From: Sulfurimonas sp.
Lineage (GTDB): Bacteria > Campylobacterota > Campylobacteria > Campylobacterales > Sulfurimonadaceae
Assembly (NCBI RefSeq): GCF_026991475.1
Contig: NZ_JALXBK010000024.1
Coordinates: 1 to 64,000 of the forward strand
Reading direction: 5' to 3'
DNA: 64,000 nt
The notes under the pieces are model-generated. The model made no database searches. It saw nothing but the letters and a program-made list of their open reading frames with translations, and was not told the origin of the DNA. This document shows, in pieces, positions 1 to 9,216 of the stretch; the stretch's first letter is position 1; the number at the start of each line of letters is the position of its first letter. The translations under genes and the position numbers were made by a program.

Positions 1-2
1 TT

Positions 3-446
3 AAGAAACATCCACTCTTTGGAGTAGGTACAGGAGATTCAATGGATGAAATTGAACGGAATGTACCTAAAAAGTATTCTGGTATTCATGCAATGCCTCA
101 TGAACATAATCAATTTTTGAGCGTATTTGTCTCTCTCGGTATTGTGGGATTATTGTTTTTTTTAAATATATATTATCAGATATTTAAGTACAATCAACCA
201 GACAAAGAGCTACGCTTTATAATGATCTTTTCTACATTGGCAGTAACATTTGGTATTTTAACTACACAATTTAATTTAAGATTTTTTATGCCATTATGGA
301 TTGTGATGCTTAGCATTACAATGATTGATAAGAAACGAAGGACGATATCCGCAGATATTAATGATAAGCGTGTAAATAAAGAAATAGTAATAACGGCAAT
401 TCTTGTCTTTGTATGTGTATCAATTTTAAAATATAAATTACATTAA
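3..446 (+). CDS. O-antigen ligase/polymerase-like membrane protein, 3' part only
   Basis: The open frame enters from the left edge of the window, so the N-terminal part is missing. The visible part reads HPLFGVGTG, then a HEHNQFL motif and a GIVGLL membrane segment. This is the arrangement of the periplasmic loop and following helices in WaaL/Wzy-type O-antigen ligases and polymerases (Wzy_C family), which move lipid-linked glycans in the periplasm. At least two more hydrophobic segments follow, the last at the C-terminus. An internal ATG at 42 is unlikely to be the true start because the family motif begins before it. The gene converges on a glycosyltransferase and overlaps its 3' end by 9 bases. 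Ligase versus polymerase cannot be decided from this fragment. Confidence 0.75.
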   Translation, partial: KKHPLFGVGTGDSMDEIERNVPKKYSGIHAMPHEHNQFLSVFVSLGIVGLLFFLNIYYQIFKYNQPDKELRFIMIFSTLAVTFGILTTQFNLRFFMPLWIVMLSITMIDKKRRTISADINDKRVNKEIVITAILVFVCVSILKYKLH

Positions 447-1529
447 TAAAGAGATATATTCTTCGGCTTCACGCTTAGGGGAGAAGACTTTTTTAGCAAT
501 TAAAATATTTTTTTCAGCTAATTTTTTTTCTTCTGTAATATTTTTAACAATGTATAGAAGTCTTTCTTTAAGAGCACTTAAATCTTGATCTTTAACAAGA
601 TGAATATGAAAACCCATTTCTCCAAAATTACTTATGGCCGTATTATCAAAAGCTAGTACTATAATACCATGGGAAATTGACTCCATCATAACATTACCAT
701 ATCCCTCATCTGGAGTTGGAAAGAGAAAAATATCATGTTCTCTATATTTTTCATAAATATTATTTGTAAATCCATTAATGTGTATATGATTTTTATATGA
801 TATAGAATTTAGGAGACTCTCTAATTGTTCTTTGTATTTTTGATCGTGAGGACCATAATTATTAAATATAAAGTCTATTTCATTATCATATAGTATCTTG
901 CAAGCGAGAATAGCTTTATCAATACCTTTACCTGATGTTACTCTTCCTGCATGTAATATTCTTATTTGTTGAGATGGAGTTCTCTCTTTCATGCAAAGTT
1001 TATTAGCTAAAGAGGGAACGATGACTTTTACTTTTGTATTTTTTCCAAATGGAATAATATATTCAATATTTCCTAACATATATTTAGAAATAGCTACATG
1101 CCATACAACTTTAGAATATACTAATTTATGAAACCAATCTTTTTTTGGGTGAGATTTAATTGTTCCATGCCTAACAATTAAATTTATATCTAAGCCTAAA
1201 AAAGCAAAATATAATGATTTCATTTCAGAAGCACCAACAAATATTACATTCTTAATATGTTTTTGTTGTAAAATTTTTCTAACTCCTGATATAATACCTG
1301 GACTCATCATTGTTGTTGAAAAATTTATTGTTTCAAATTCAATTGACGAATAATCAGGATTATTTAGACATTCATTATGTATAAAAGTATCCTGTTTTAT
1401 TATGTAAGTTACATCAATATATGTGCCTAATATTTTTGCTAATTTTGTAGCAGCTAACTCCATTCCACCAGTATGATGAGATAAACATATAACTGCTGTG
1501 GGCTTTTTTTCCTGATTTATATTATTCAT
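438..1529 (-). CDS. Glycosyltransferase family 4 (GT-B fold)
   Basis: A 363-residue protein with the GT-B layout: an N-terminal acceptor domain with a Gly-rich SHHTGGMELAA loop and a C-terminal Rossmann-like domain. The latter has ILHAGRVTSGKGID and a PTPDEGYGNVMMESISHG stretch, the usual EX7E nucleotide-sugar binding region of GT4 enzymes. It probably adds a sugar to a lipid-linked glycan at the cytoplasmic side of the inner membrane; donor and acceptor are not predictable. The start ATG lies inside the last codons of a broken dehydrogenase reading frame upstream, with which it is probably co-transcribed. The C-terminus overlaps the O-antigen ligase gene on the other strand. Base composition is very AT-rich, as is common in surface-glycan loci. 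Confidence 0.8.
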   Translation of the reverse strand: MNNINQEKKPTAVICLSHHTGGMELAATKLAKILGTYIDVTYIIKQDTFIHNECLNNPDYSSIEFETINFSTTMMSPGIISGVRKILQQKHIKNVIFVGASEMKSLYFAFLGLDINLIVRHGTIKSHPKKDWFHKLVYSKVVWHVAISKYMLGNIEYIIPFGKNTKVKVIVPSLANKLCMKERTPSQQIRILHAGRVTSGKGIDKAILACKILYDNEIDFIFNNYGPHDQKYKEQLESLLNSISYKNHIHINGFTNNIYEKYREHDIFLFPTPDEGYGNVMMESISHGIIVLAFDNTAISNFGEMGFHIHLVKDQDLSALKERLLYIVKNITEEKKLAEKNILIAKKVFSPKREAEEYISLLM

Positions 1530-1620
1530 TGCTATTAAAAATATCTCTAGTATAAATTTTTTCTTTTACATCAAGTAAATCATTTGAAAGCCCTACATAC
1601 CCAGTTCCTGCTATTTTCAT
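1522..1620 (-). pseudogene. UDP-glucose 6-dehydrogenase remnant (in-frame internal deletion)
   Basis: Thirty-two codons and a stop. The first 13 residues (MKIAGTGYVGLSN) match the start of UDP-glucose dehydrogenases, where GxGYVGLS is the NAD-binding loop. The remaining residues (DLLDVKEKIYTRDIFNSNE) match the extreme C-terminus of the same family (E. coli Ugd ends ...KDVADKVYTRDLFGSD, from memory). About 350 residues between them are gone while the frame is kept. A good SD (GGGAG) sits in the last codons of the upstream epimerase gene, two bases before the start, so the original gene was probably translationally coupled to it. The product cannot be an active enzyme. UDP-glucuronate synthesis would need another ugd elsewhere. 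Confidence 0.85.
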
Positions 1621-1622
1621 TC

Positions 1623-2516
1623 TTACTCCCAATTATTAACTCTAAGTTTATTAATATACTCTTTTAGTTTCATTTTTGGTTCCCATCCAAGTGATTTTGT
1701 CTTTTCTGTCATGACATCAGCTACCATTCTATTTCCTTTTCTCTCTGGTAGCATAATGAGTTTACCATTTTTTATGGCTTCTTCTTTTTTCATACCTAAA
1801 AACATCTCTGCAACTTCAAGGATAGAATAGGCTTCTTCATGTCCTATACCAAATTCATCACCATAACCATACTCTCCAACTTTTATCAATGCACTTATAA
1901 TATCATCAATATGAGTAAAATTTCTTTTTTGAGTTCCTGGACTTACAACTGTAAGTGGTTCTCCTTTTCTCATTTTTTCTTTGAAGAGTGCTATGAGCGT
2001 TGCATATTTTCCTGTTTCTATCTCTCGGGAGCCATAAACATTATAGAAGTAAGTAATGGCATATGGAACATTAAACCATCTTTCAAAGTTTTTTACAAGT
2101 TCAGTATTTGTTGCTTTAGTCCAAGCATAAGGACTGGCATCTCTACCTAAGCCTCCATCACCAAATTTTGTACTGCTACCTGCATATAAAATTTTACATC
2201 CAACCTTTCTAGCAAATTCAAGAACTTCAAATGTACCAATTTTATTAAGCCTATAAACTAGCTCAATATCTTCGAACGATTGCTCAACACGAGAATACTC
2301 ACCAAGATGATAAATCATATTTGGCTCAAAATCAATAAGTTTTTTAATCTCTTTTGTTTCACCTTTAATGTAAATTACACCTTCTATATGATTGCGTGTA
2401 CTACCAGTAAAATAGTTATCAAGGCTATAAACTTTATGACCTTTTTTTAATAAATTTTCACAAAGGTGACTTCCTACAAATCCGGCTCCACCTGTTACTA
2501 AGATTTTCTTTTGCAT
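1623..2516 (-). CDS. NAD-dependent nucleotide-sugar epimerase/dehydratase (extended SDR)
   Basis: A 297-residue extended short-chain dehydrogenase. The N-terminus has the NAD-binding TGGAGFVGSHL glycine motif, and the catalytic Tyr-X3-Lys is seen as YAWTK, preceded by an AGSSTKFG stretch in the position of the usual Ser/Thr. The family includes UDP-glucose 4-epimerase, UDP-glucuronate epimerase and UDP-glucuronate decarboxylase. The gene is followed at 2 bases by a deleted UDP-glucose dehydrogenase, which suggests that the original substrate may have been UDP-glucuronate, but this is inference. The protein is slightly short for the family (about 310-330). The last codons carry the SD sequence used by the downstream remnant. 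Confidence 0.8.
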   Translation of the reverse strand: MQKKILVTGGAGFVGSHLCENLLKKGHKVYSLDNYFTGSTRNHIEGVIYIKGETKEIKKLIDFEPNMIYHLGEYSRVEQSFEDIELVYRLNKIGTFEVLEFARKVGCKILYAGSSTKFGDGGLGRDASPYAWTKATNTELVKNFERWFNVPYAITYFYNVYGSREIETGKYATLIALFKEKMRKGEPLTVVSPGTQKRNFTHIDDIISALIKVGEYGYGDEFGIGHEEAYSILEVAEMFLGMKKEEAIKNGKLIMLPERKGNRMVADVMTEKTKSLGWEPKMKLKEYINKLRVNNWE

Positions 2517-2571
2517 TTTGTTCCATTTTTATAAAAGTTTTTCATTTTATCAAAAGTAAGATTAAAAAAGA

Positions 2572-2577
2572 TATAAT
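2572..2577 (+). promoter_or_regulatory. Probable -10 box for the heptosyltransferase gene
   Basis: TATAAT in an AT-rich divergent intergenic region, 23 bases before the GTG start. No convincing -35 is visible, which is usual for sigma-70 promoters in Campylobacterota. Confidence 0.4.
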
Positions 2578-2600
2578 TCTCTTTTATTTTAGGAGTTTAT

Positions 2601-3656
2601 GTGTCTGCACCATTACATGTTAAATTTAGAAGAGAGTTAAAAGTAGTAGTTGGAAATTCACTTCGTTATTTTTCTCCAAAACTTTCAAATGAAATTATTG
2701 ATTCTTTTGAAATTAAGAGTATCCTTGTAATTCGTATAAACTATCGTATAGGAAATATGCTTTTTACAACACCTCTTATTCAACAATTACAAACAAATTT
2801 TCCGAATGCAAAAATTGATGTCTTAATTGGTGCACCTTTTACAAAAAATCTTTTTACTGGATTTAAAAATGTTGAAAATATTTATGATTTTCCCCGTGCT
2901 TTATTAAAACATCCTGTAGCACTTTTCAAATATGTTAGGCAATTAAGAGCTAAAAAATATGATGTTGTTTTGAATCTTAATGGAAACTCTTCAAGTGATC
3001 GTTTGGCAACGCTTTTAGCAAAATCTACATATAAAGTTGCTTTTTGTAATGATACCACTTTTACACCAGTCAATAGATGTGTAAAGAGAGAGGACTTAGA
3101 GATTAATCATGAAGCACTTAAACCTTTGGAACTTATGAAAATTTTTGATATATCTCCAGATTATAATTTAAAGCTCTCTATTGCTTTATCTGAAAAAGAG
3201 TTGGAGCGGGGTCGTGAAGAACTTTTTAAACTATTAGGTAAAAAGAGTAATGGCAAAGTTTTTGCGATTTTTAGAAATGCCCGTTTTGATAAGCTTATTG
3301 ATGATGAATATTGGCAAGAATTAGTGCAGTCATTACAAAAAATAGATAAGAGAATTATCTTTATAGATATTCTCTCTCCAGATGTTCCTGTTAAACTCTC
3401 CAATGAAGTTGTAGCATATTCTCAAAAAGATTTACGAAAACTCGCTGCATTTATGGCTAATTTGGATGCCTTTATCTGTGGAGATACAGGACCTATGCAT
3501 TTAGCAAGTGCTAGTGGCGTACCTACAATCGCTCTGTTTAAAACAACAGCACCTACATTATATGGAACGCTCAAAGATCGTGATATATCTTTAGAAATTA
3601 AAGATATATCTGTTCAAGAGGTGGCAGTAAAGATTCTAAAGCATTTAATGCTTTAA
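2601..3656 (+). CDS. ADP-heptose:LPS heptosyltransferase-like (GT9)
   Basis: A 351-residue GT9 protein. It has the N-terminal ILVIRINYRIGNMLFTTPL loop (family form: vIR-x3-iGD-x-vl-tTP) and the C-terminal GDTGPMHLASASGVPTIALF motif that binds the ADP-heptose donor in WaaC/WaaF/WaaQ enzymes. It likely adds a heptose to the LPS inner core at the cytoplasmic face of the inner membrane. The start is GTG at 2601, five bases after AGGAG. An ATG two bases earlier opens another frame that stops after 13 codons. The 3' end overlaps the convergent sulfatase gene by 12 bases inside a hairpin. The Asp of the usual IGD loop is Asn here (IGN), which may matter for activity. Confidence 0.85.
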   Translation: MSAPLHVKFRRELKVVVGNSLRYFSPKLSNEIIDSFEIKSILVIRINYRIGNMLFTTPLIQQLQTNFPNAKIDVLIGAPFTKNLFTGFKNVENIYDFPRALLKHPVALFKYVRQLRAKKYDVVLNLNGNSSSDRLATLLAKSTYKVAFCNDTTFTPVNRCVKREDLEINHEALKPLELMKIFDISPDYNLKLSIALSEKELERGREELFKLLGKKSNGKVFAIFRNARFDKLIDDEYWQELVQSLQKIDKRIIFIDILSPDVPVKLSNEVVAYSQKDLRKLAAFMANLDAFICGDTGPMHLASASGVPTIALFKTTAPTLYGTLKDRDISLEIKDISVQEVAVKILKHLML

Positions 3657-3660
3657 TCTT
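3630..3660. terminator. Bidirectional hairpin shared by two convergent genes
   Basis: AAAGCAT-TTA-ATGCTTT forms the inner stem, and outer arms AAGATT/AATCTT extend it with a two-base bulge. The stop codons of the heptosyltransferase and the sulfatase both lie inside it. Ts follow on the plus side, so it probably ends transcription from both sides. Confidence 0.6.
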
Positions 3661-5657
3661 TTATACCAATTTTTTACGAGAAAGTCAGTTACAGCTATGC
3701 TAGCTTTTCTATATGCATCACATTTTTTCTCTATCTCATTTTTTGGAACTCCAGATTCAAATGCTCCATCAGATGTAACAATAACTCCTGCTTCATTAAT
3801 GCCACAATGCAATATACTTTTATCTAAAAGATTATTTCCTACAGCCATATACGAACTATTGGATAGTGTAAGATTGTATAGCGTTGGAAATAGATCTTTA
3901 TGTGACCCAGCTACTGATGTATCTATGGGCTTTTTAGGTTTTATACTTGAAGGAAGATATATATAAAACGGTATCTGTTTGGACTCTTGATAGAAATGAT
4001 CATATTTCATATGCCCCTCAAAAGTATTGTTGTCTGCTGTAATAACAACAACAGTATTTTTTGCTAGTGGTGAAGATTTAATCGCATCAAGAAATTTTCC
4101 AGCCATATCTAATGCGTATTGATAGTCATAGAGTCGCTTGAGAATGCCTTTGTGATCTCCTTTAAGATGTTTTGAAAGGTTTGCGTCAATAGTGAGTTTT
4201 TTTGATTTATAATCTGCATAGAGTTCAAATGGTGGATGGTTATTTGTTGTCATAGCATAGATAAATTGTGGTTTTTTGGCATCTTTTAATCTCTTGATAA
4301 TATATTTGTAGAGAAATTGATCATAAACTCCCCAGTCATGAAAATCTTTTGCTTTATTTAGATGAAGTGTTTGGGCTATTTTTACTTTTCCTTCTACATG
4401 TTCGAATCCTTGATGAGGAAAAAAGCCACCAACATTTCTCCATGATAGATCTCCTCCATAAAGATAGCGTGTCTCATATCCATTTTTTTCATAGACACGA
4501 GCAGCTGCTGTAGGAAATTGCATATTTTTAAAGATACTTTGTCCATAAGGAATGGTATTTGGGCGTGCTACTAGATTTAATAGTAAGGGTTCCATAGAGA
4601 CAATAGTACCATTGGCAGCCGAGATAAAATTTGTGAATAGAGTATCTTCTTCAAAATGTTTTTTAAGATGTCTCATAATGTCAAAATGGTCACTTTCATA
4701 CTTTAAAATTGGTGTTCCAAAACTTTCAACTTGAATAACAACGACATTTGGCTTAAGTTTTTGTATCTGTTTATTGTAAGGTGTTGTTTTCAGTAGATTT
4801 TTTTCTGGATCTTGTAGATTGATTATTTTTTTGTTTGTAACTATTTGAAATGCAGCACTTATATTGTTTTCAAATCCCATCTCTTTTACAAGATTTCTTT
4901 GTGATTTTAAACTTTTTTTATAGTAGTTTACGGCATCTATTAATGAGTAAACAGAGTTTTTTCTGACCTGATTGACAAAGTGATTGCTTGATACATCTTT
5001 AATCCAATGAGAAATTGGGAACATACCAACAGAGCCCCGAATAGCTAAAAGAGTCACTAATGCAATAGTAAAAAGGATTGAAAATTGTGTAGATATTTTA
5101 AAGGTTTTCTCTTTTTTTGACATAGGCAGGGAGAATATTTTTTTAATTATAAAGGCTAATGTAGATATATAGAGTATTGCTACTATAAAAATTTTAATGG
5201 TCGGATAATTTTTCCAAAATATTTTTAAAAGGGCAGTTGTATCATCGTTAAAAAAACCAAATATAAAGATGGAAATATGCTCATTAAAAAAAGCATAATA
5301 TCCATAATCAACAGCGAGAATAAGAGAAGCGACAACATCTATGATAAATAGATACCAAATAAATAAGGGCTTTGTAACTTTATAAGAGACTCTTCTTTGT
5401 AAAAATGTAAAGAGAATTGCCATAAGTACAATAGGTATAAAGGTGTATCCAAGAATGGATAGATCAAGTCTGCTTCCAAGCCAAAATGCACCCAAAATTT
5501 CTGAAAATGGTACATTTTTTACTGTATCAGGAGCAAATGAGAAGTAGAAAAATAGCCGAAAAAGAGACATAAAGAGAAGCATAATGAGCTGAACATAAAG
5601 AGAAGACTTAAGTAAATAAAGTATATGTTGAAATGTTATTTTTTCATTTGTTTGCAT
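3645..5657 (-). CDS. LTA-synthase/MdoB-like membrane sulfatase-fold phosphotransferase
   Basis: A 670-residue protein with about five N-terminal membrane helices (residues ~17-40, 70-88, 99-124, 152-173, 192-210) followed by a periplasmic sulfatase-fold domain from about residue 300. The motifs NVVVIQVESFG, AANGTIVSMEPLL (position of the catalytic Thr) and ITADNNTFEGHMKYDHF (metal-ligand region) match the LtaS/MdoB/phosphoethanolamine-transferase superfamily. In Gram-negative bacteria, relatives transfer phosphoglycerol or phosphoethanolamine to glycans or lipid A. The neighbouring heptosyltransferase suggests LPS or glycan decoration. The exact group transferred is not predictable. The gene is divergent from hemN. 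Confidence 0.8.
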   Translation of the reverse strand: MQTNEKITFQHILYLLKSSLYVQLIMLLFMSLFRLFFYFSFAPDTVKNVPFSEILGAFWLGSRLDLSILGYTFIPIVLMAILFTFLQRRVSYKVTKPLFIWYLFIIDVVASLILAVDYGYYAFFNEHISIFIFGFFNDDTTALLKIFWKNYPTIKIFIVAILYISTLAFIIKKIFSLPMSKKEKTFKISTQFSILFTIALVTLLAIRGSVGMFPISHWIKDVSSNHFVNQVRKNSVYSLIDAVNYYKKSLKSQRNLVKEMGFENNISAAFQIVTNKKIINLQDPEKNLLKTTPYNKQIQKLKPNVVVIQVESFGTPILKYESDHFDIMRHLKKHFEEDTLFTNFISAANGTIVSMEPLLLNLVARPNTIPYGQSIFKNMQFPTAAARVYEKNGYETRYLYGGDLSWRNVGGFFPHQGFEHVEGKVKIAQTLHLNKAKDFHDWGVYDQFLYKYIIKRLKDAKKPQFIYAMTTNNHPPFELYADYKSKKLTIDANLSKHLKGDHKGILKRLYDYQYALDMAGKFLDAIKSSPLAKNTVVVITADNNTFEGHMKYDHFYQESKQIPFYIYLPSSIKPKKPIDTSVAGSHKDLFPTLYNLTLSNSSYMAVGNNLLDKSILHCGINEAGVIVTSDGAFESGVPKNEIEKKCDAYRKASIAVTDFLVKNWYKRLKH

Positions 5658-5777
5658 AAAAATCCTTAATAAAATTATTTGCTATTTTAACATATTTTAT
5701 AAGCCCTTAATCACTTTATTAGTATTTTTTAGAGATAATCGCAGTTATTAAACAAGTTTTTAAATCAATACAAATGG

Positions 5778-7151
5778 ATGAAAATGTTAGATTTTGCAAA
5801 ATTTACAAAGTACTCAAAACCTGGTCCCCGTTACACTTCTTACCCTACAGCTTTAGAATTTAAAGATGATTTTAAGTATGACGAGTATATAAATAAGTTG
5901 GAATCTCAAGATAGTAAACGTCCTTTGAGTCTCTATTTTCATCTTCCATTTTGTAAAAATGCCTGCTATTTTTGCGGATGTAATGTTGTTTTTACTTCTA
6001 AAGAAGATAAAATGGTTCGTTATATAGACTATCTTAAACGCGAACTTAAAATTCTTTCACAACATCTTGATATGAAACGCAAGGTAATTCAAATGCATTT
6101 TGGCGGAGGTACTCCGACATTCTTTTCAGCAGCGCAGCTTGATGAGATCATTAGTGAAATAAAATCTTATTTTCCTAACTTTGTAAAAGATGCCGAAATT
6201 TCATGTGAGATAGATCCTCGTCATATTAATGAAGATCAAATGAAAGTGATGGCTTCTCATGGCTTTAACCGTGTAAGTTTTGGTATTCAAGATTTTAATG
6301 AAAAAGTACAAATTGCAGTGCATCGTGTGCAACCATATAATGTTACAAAAGATGCAATGGACTTGGCGAGAAAATATAATATGCACTCAGTAAATGTAGA
6401 TTTGATTTATGGATTGCCATTTCAAACTTTAGAGACTTTTAAAGAGACACTCGCTCTTGCACTTACACTTAACCCTGATAGATTTGCAGTCTTTAACTAT
6501 GCGCATGTGCCGTGGCTTAAAAAGACAATGCGTAAGATAGATGAGACAACGCTGCCTCGTCCAGATGAGAAGCTGCAAATTATGCAGTACACCATTGATT
6601 TTTTAACTAAGAACGGCTATAAAATGATAGGGATGGATCACTTCGCAAAACCTGAAGATGAGCTTTTTAAAGCCATAGAAAAAGGCGAACTGCACAGAAA
6701 CTTTCAAGGCTATACGACTAAGGGCGGCGCAGATCTTATAGGTGTTGGTCTTACTTCCATTGGTGAAGGTGTAGATTATTATGCCCAAAACTTTAAGGAT
6801 ATGCCATCATATGAAGCTGCTATTGATGCACAGAAACTTCCATTTGAGAGAGGTGTTTCTTTAAATGAAGATGATATGATTCGTCAATATGTCATTATGG
6901 AGTTGATGAGTAACTTCAAACTAGACATTAAACGATTTGAAAAACTTTACAATGTAAATTTCCAAGAGTATTTTGCTGATGCAATAGAAGCGCTGAAACC
7001 TTTTGTAGATGACGGGCTTATAACACTTAGCAATAAAAAAATAGAGTGTTCTGAAACTGGAACACTACTTATTCGAAATATTGCTATGCCTTTTGATGCT
7101 TATATGAAACAACATGCAAGCAGCAATAAAACATTTTCTAAAACGGTGTAA
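5778..7151 (+). CDS. hemN: Oxygen-independent coproporphyrinogen III oxidase (radical SAM)
   Basis: A 457-residue radical SAM enzyme that decarboxylates coproporphyrinogen III to protoporphyrinogen IX in anaerobic haem synthesis, in the cytosol. The N-terminal GPRYTSYPTA block is typical of true HemN rather than HemW. The cluster motif is C59-x3-C63-x2-C66-x-C68; HFGGGTPTF and the C-terminal HemN_C domain follow. Start is ATG at 5778; a second ATG two codons later is possible. The next gene follows after 3 bases and is probably co-transcribed. Haem supply fits an organism with many respiratory cytochromes. Confidence 0.95.
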   Translation: MKMLDFAKFTKYSKPGPRYTSYPTALEFKDDFKYDEYINKLESQDSKRPLSLYFHLPFCKNACYFCGCNVVFTSKEDKMVRYIDYLKRELKILSQHLDMKRKVIQMHFGGGTPTFFSAAQLDEIISEIKSYFPNFVKDAEISCEIDPRHINEDQMKVMASHGFNRVSFGIQDFNEKVQIAVHRVQPYNVTKDAMDLARKYNMHSVNVDLIYGLPFQTLETFKETLALALTLNPDRFAVFNYAHVPWLKKTMRKIDETTLPRPDEKLQIMQYTIDFLTKNGYKMIGMDHFAKPEDELFKAIEKGELHRNFQGYTTKGGADLIGVGLTSIGEGVDYYAQNFKDMPSYEAAIDAQKLPFERGVSLNEDDMIRQYVIMELMSNFKLDIKRFEKLYNVNFQEYFADAIEALKPFVDDGLITLSNKKIECSETGTLLIRNIAMPFDAYMKQHASSNKTFSKTV

Positions 7152-7154
7152 GCA

Positions 7155-8438
7155 ATGAGTAAAAAGCCAGAAGATATGTTCAGTTTTGATGAAATCGCTG
7201 ATGATTGTGTAAAGTGCGGAAAGTGTATTCCTGTTTGTACTATTCATAATATAAATGCAGATGAGGTTACCTCTCCTCGTGGGTTTATTGACCTTTTGGG
7301 TGAGTATAAACGTGGGAATTTAGAGCTTGATAAGAGTGCAAAAGATATATTTGAGAGTTGTTTTTTATGTACGAACTGTGTTGAAGTTTGTCCAAAATCA
7401 CTCCCGACAGATATGATAATAGAGCAAGTGCGTAATGACATTGCCCAAAAATATGGCATAGCATGGTATAAAAAAGCATTTTTTCTACTGCTTCGTCACC
7501 GTTGGCTCAATGACCTTGCGTTTAAGATGGGTTGGGTTTTTCAAACTTGTGGATTTAAGATAAAAGCTGACATTGACTCTATGCACTCGCGTTTTAACTT
7601 TCCTATGTTAAAAGTGGACAGACTCTTGCCGAGTTTGAAAAGAACCTCTTTTTTAAATGCACATCCTGAAAATATCAACAATGGTGGTAAACGCAAGGTT
7701 GCTATATTTATTGGCTGTTTAGGAAATTACAACTTTAGAAATATTGGAGATTCGCTTTTAGAGATATTAGAGGCACTTGAGATAGATGCCTTTTTGGCAA
7801 AAAGTCAGAAGTGCTGTTCTGCACCTGCCTATTTTACAGGTGATTTTGATACGGTTGATTATAATGCAAAGTTTAACATCGAGTATTTTGAAAAATTTGC
7901 AGATGATGTTGAAGCTATTTTAGTGCCAGAAGCAACTTGTTCTGCTATGCTGAAAATTGATTATGAACACTACTTTCATGACCAGCCAGAGTGGAAAGAG
8001 AGAGCAAAAAAAGTAATGAAAAAAGTCTTTATGGCGACAGAGTGGCTCCAACACCATACAGAACTTGAAACAATTTTGGCACAAAAAGAGCAGATACCTA
8101 AAATAGTTACTTATCACGACCCCTGTCATGCAAAAAAGATGCAGGGAATCCATGAAGAGCCACGTAATCTTATTCGCCAAAATTATAAAATAGTCGAAAT
8201 GAGTGACCCAAACAGATGTTGTGGATTTGGTGGTGTGACGATGCAGAGTGAAAAGTATGAGTTTGCAAAAGCTGCAGGCGCGCCTAAAGCTGCGATGATA
8301 AAAGAGACGGGTGCCCAGATAGTAAGTGCCGAGTGTTCAGCGTGTCGTATGCAGATCAATGCTTCTATGAACTATGCAGAAGTTGATACAATATTTAAAA
8401 ACCCGATAGAGCTAATAGCTGAAGCTTTGAGAAAATAG
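7155..8438 (+). CDS. GlpC/HdrD-like Fe-S protein with CCG domains
   Basis: A 427-residue protein with two N-terminal 4Fe-4S motifs (C18, C21, C24, C28 and C69, C72, C75, C79) and two C-terminal cysteine-rich CCG-type domains (KCCSAP and NRCCGFGG). This layout is that of GlpC, GlcF and HdrD-type electron-transfer subunits, which pass electrons from a flavoprotein dehydrogenase toward quinones or disulfides. No partner flavoprotein gene is adjacent, so the substrate is unknown. It lies between hemN and lgt with 1-3 base gaps, so it is probably in their operon. Confidence 0.85.
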   Translation: MSKKPEDMFSFDEIADDCVKCGKCIPVCTIHNINADEVTSPRGFIDLLGEYKRGNLELDKSAKDIFESCFLCTNCVEVCPKSLPTDMIIEQVRNDIAQKYGIAWYKKAFFLLLRHRWLNDLAFKMGWVFQTCGFKIKADIDSMHSRFNFPMLKVDRLLPSLKRTSFLNAHPENINNGGKRKVAIFIGCLGNYNFRNIGDSLLEILEALEIDAFLAKSQKCCSAPAYFTGDFDTVDYNAKFNIEYFEKFADDVEAILVPEATCSAMLKIDYEHYFHDQPEWKERAKKVMKKVFMATEWLQHHTELETILAQKEQIPKIVTYHDPCHAKKMQGIHEEPRNLIRQNYKIVEMSDPNRCCGFGGVTMQSEKYEFAKAAGAPKAAMIKETGAQIVSAECSACRMQINASMNYAEVDTIFKNPIELIAEALRK

Positions 8439-8439
8439 A

Positions 8440-9216
8440 ATGCAACACTATTTTGTTTGGGATGCAAATCCTATTCTGTTTTCATTTGGACCTTTTCATA
8501 TTTACTGGTATGGACTTCTCTTTGCAACGGCAATTCTTGTTGGATTAGAGTTTATGAAAAGAGTTTATAGAATTGAGGGCAAAGATGAGAGTAGCATTGA
8601 ACCACTCTTTTTGTATGCAGTTGTGGGAATTGTCGTAGGTGCAAGATTGGCACACTGTTTCTTTTATGACCCTGATTACTATATGGCACACCCTATGAAA
8701 ATCTTTGCAGTATGGGAGGGTGGACTTGCCTCTCATGGTGGTGGAGCTGGTGTTCTTATTGGGCTTTACTATGGATGTAAAAAGTATAAAGTCGATTTTA
8801 TGTGGCTTATAGACAGGTTTGTTATTCCTACTGCACTTTTTGGATTTTTTGTTCGTATGGGTAACTTTATGAACTCTGAAATTTTAGGTAAACCTACAGA
8901 TGTTCCTTGGGCAATTATCTTTGCAAGAGTAGATAATTTACCTCGTCATCCTGCACAGCTTTATGAAGGATTTTCATATCTTATTATCTTTTTTATTCTT
9001 TTGTATGTTTACAAAAATTATATAAACAAGGTAAAAAAAGGGTTTATGCTTGGACTCTTTTTAGTGCTTATTTTCACTGTTCGTTTTGTAGTAGAGTTTG
9101 TAAAAGTAAGACAGGCTGATTACTCTTTGGGCATTGATTTAACAACAGGGCAACTGTTGAGTATTCCTTTTCTTATAGCAGGTGTTATATTGTTAATTCG
9201 GAGTCGTAAAAAATAG
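8440..9216 (+). CDS. lgt: Prolipoprotein diacylglyceryl transferase
   Basis: A 258-residue polytopic inner-membrane enzyme that attaches diacylglycerol from phosphatidylglycerol to the lipobox Cys of prolipoproteins. Conserved features are GLLFATAI near the N-terminus, the SHGGG loop around residue 99 and the signature RMGNFMNSE around residues 139-147, where Arg and Asn are essential in E. coli Lgt. The C-terminal TTGQLLSIPF segment is also typical. Length is normal. It starts one base after the Fe-S protein stop and its stop overlaps the start of the next gene by one base. Confidence 0.95.
   Translation: MQHYFVWDANPILFSFGPFHIYWYGLLFATAILVGLEFMKRVYRIEGKDESSIEPLFLYAVVGIVVGARLAHCFFYDPDYYMAHPMKIFAVWEGGLASHGGGAGVLIGLYYGCKKYKVDFMWLIDRFVIPTALFGFFVRMGNFMNSEILGKPTDVPWAIIFARVDNLPRHPAQLYEGFSYLIIFFILLYVYKNYINKVKKGFMLGLFLVLIFTVRFVVEFVKVRQADYSLGIDLTTGQLLSIPFLIAGVILLIRSRKK

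Noticed and set aside
438-2516. Phase-variable homopolymer tracts in the glycan genes
   Set aside because: No G or C run longer than about five was seen in these genes; A/T runs fit the base composition.
2599-2640. 13-codon upstream frame at the heptosyltransferase start
   Set aside because: It overlaps the GTG start by one base and uses the same SD at a worse distance; a chance frame is more likely than a regulatory peptide.
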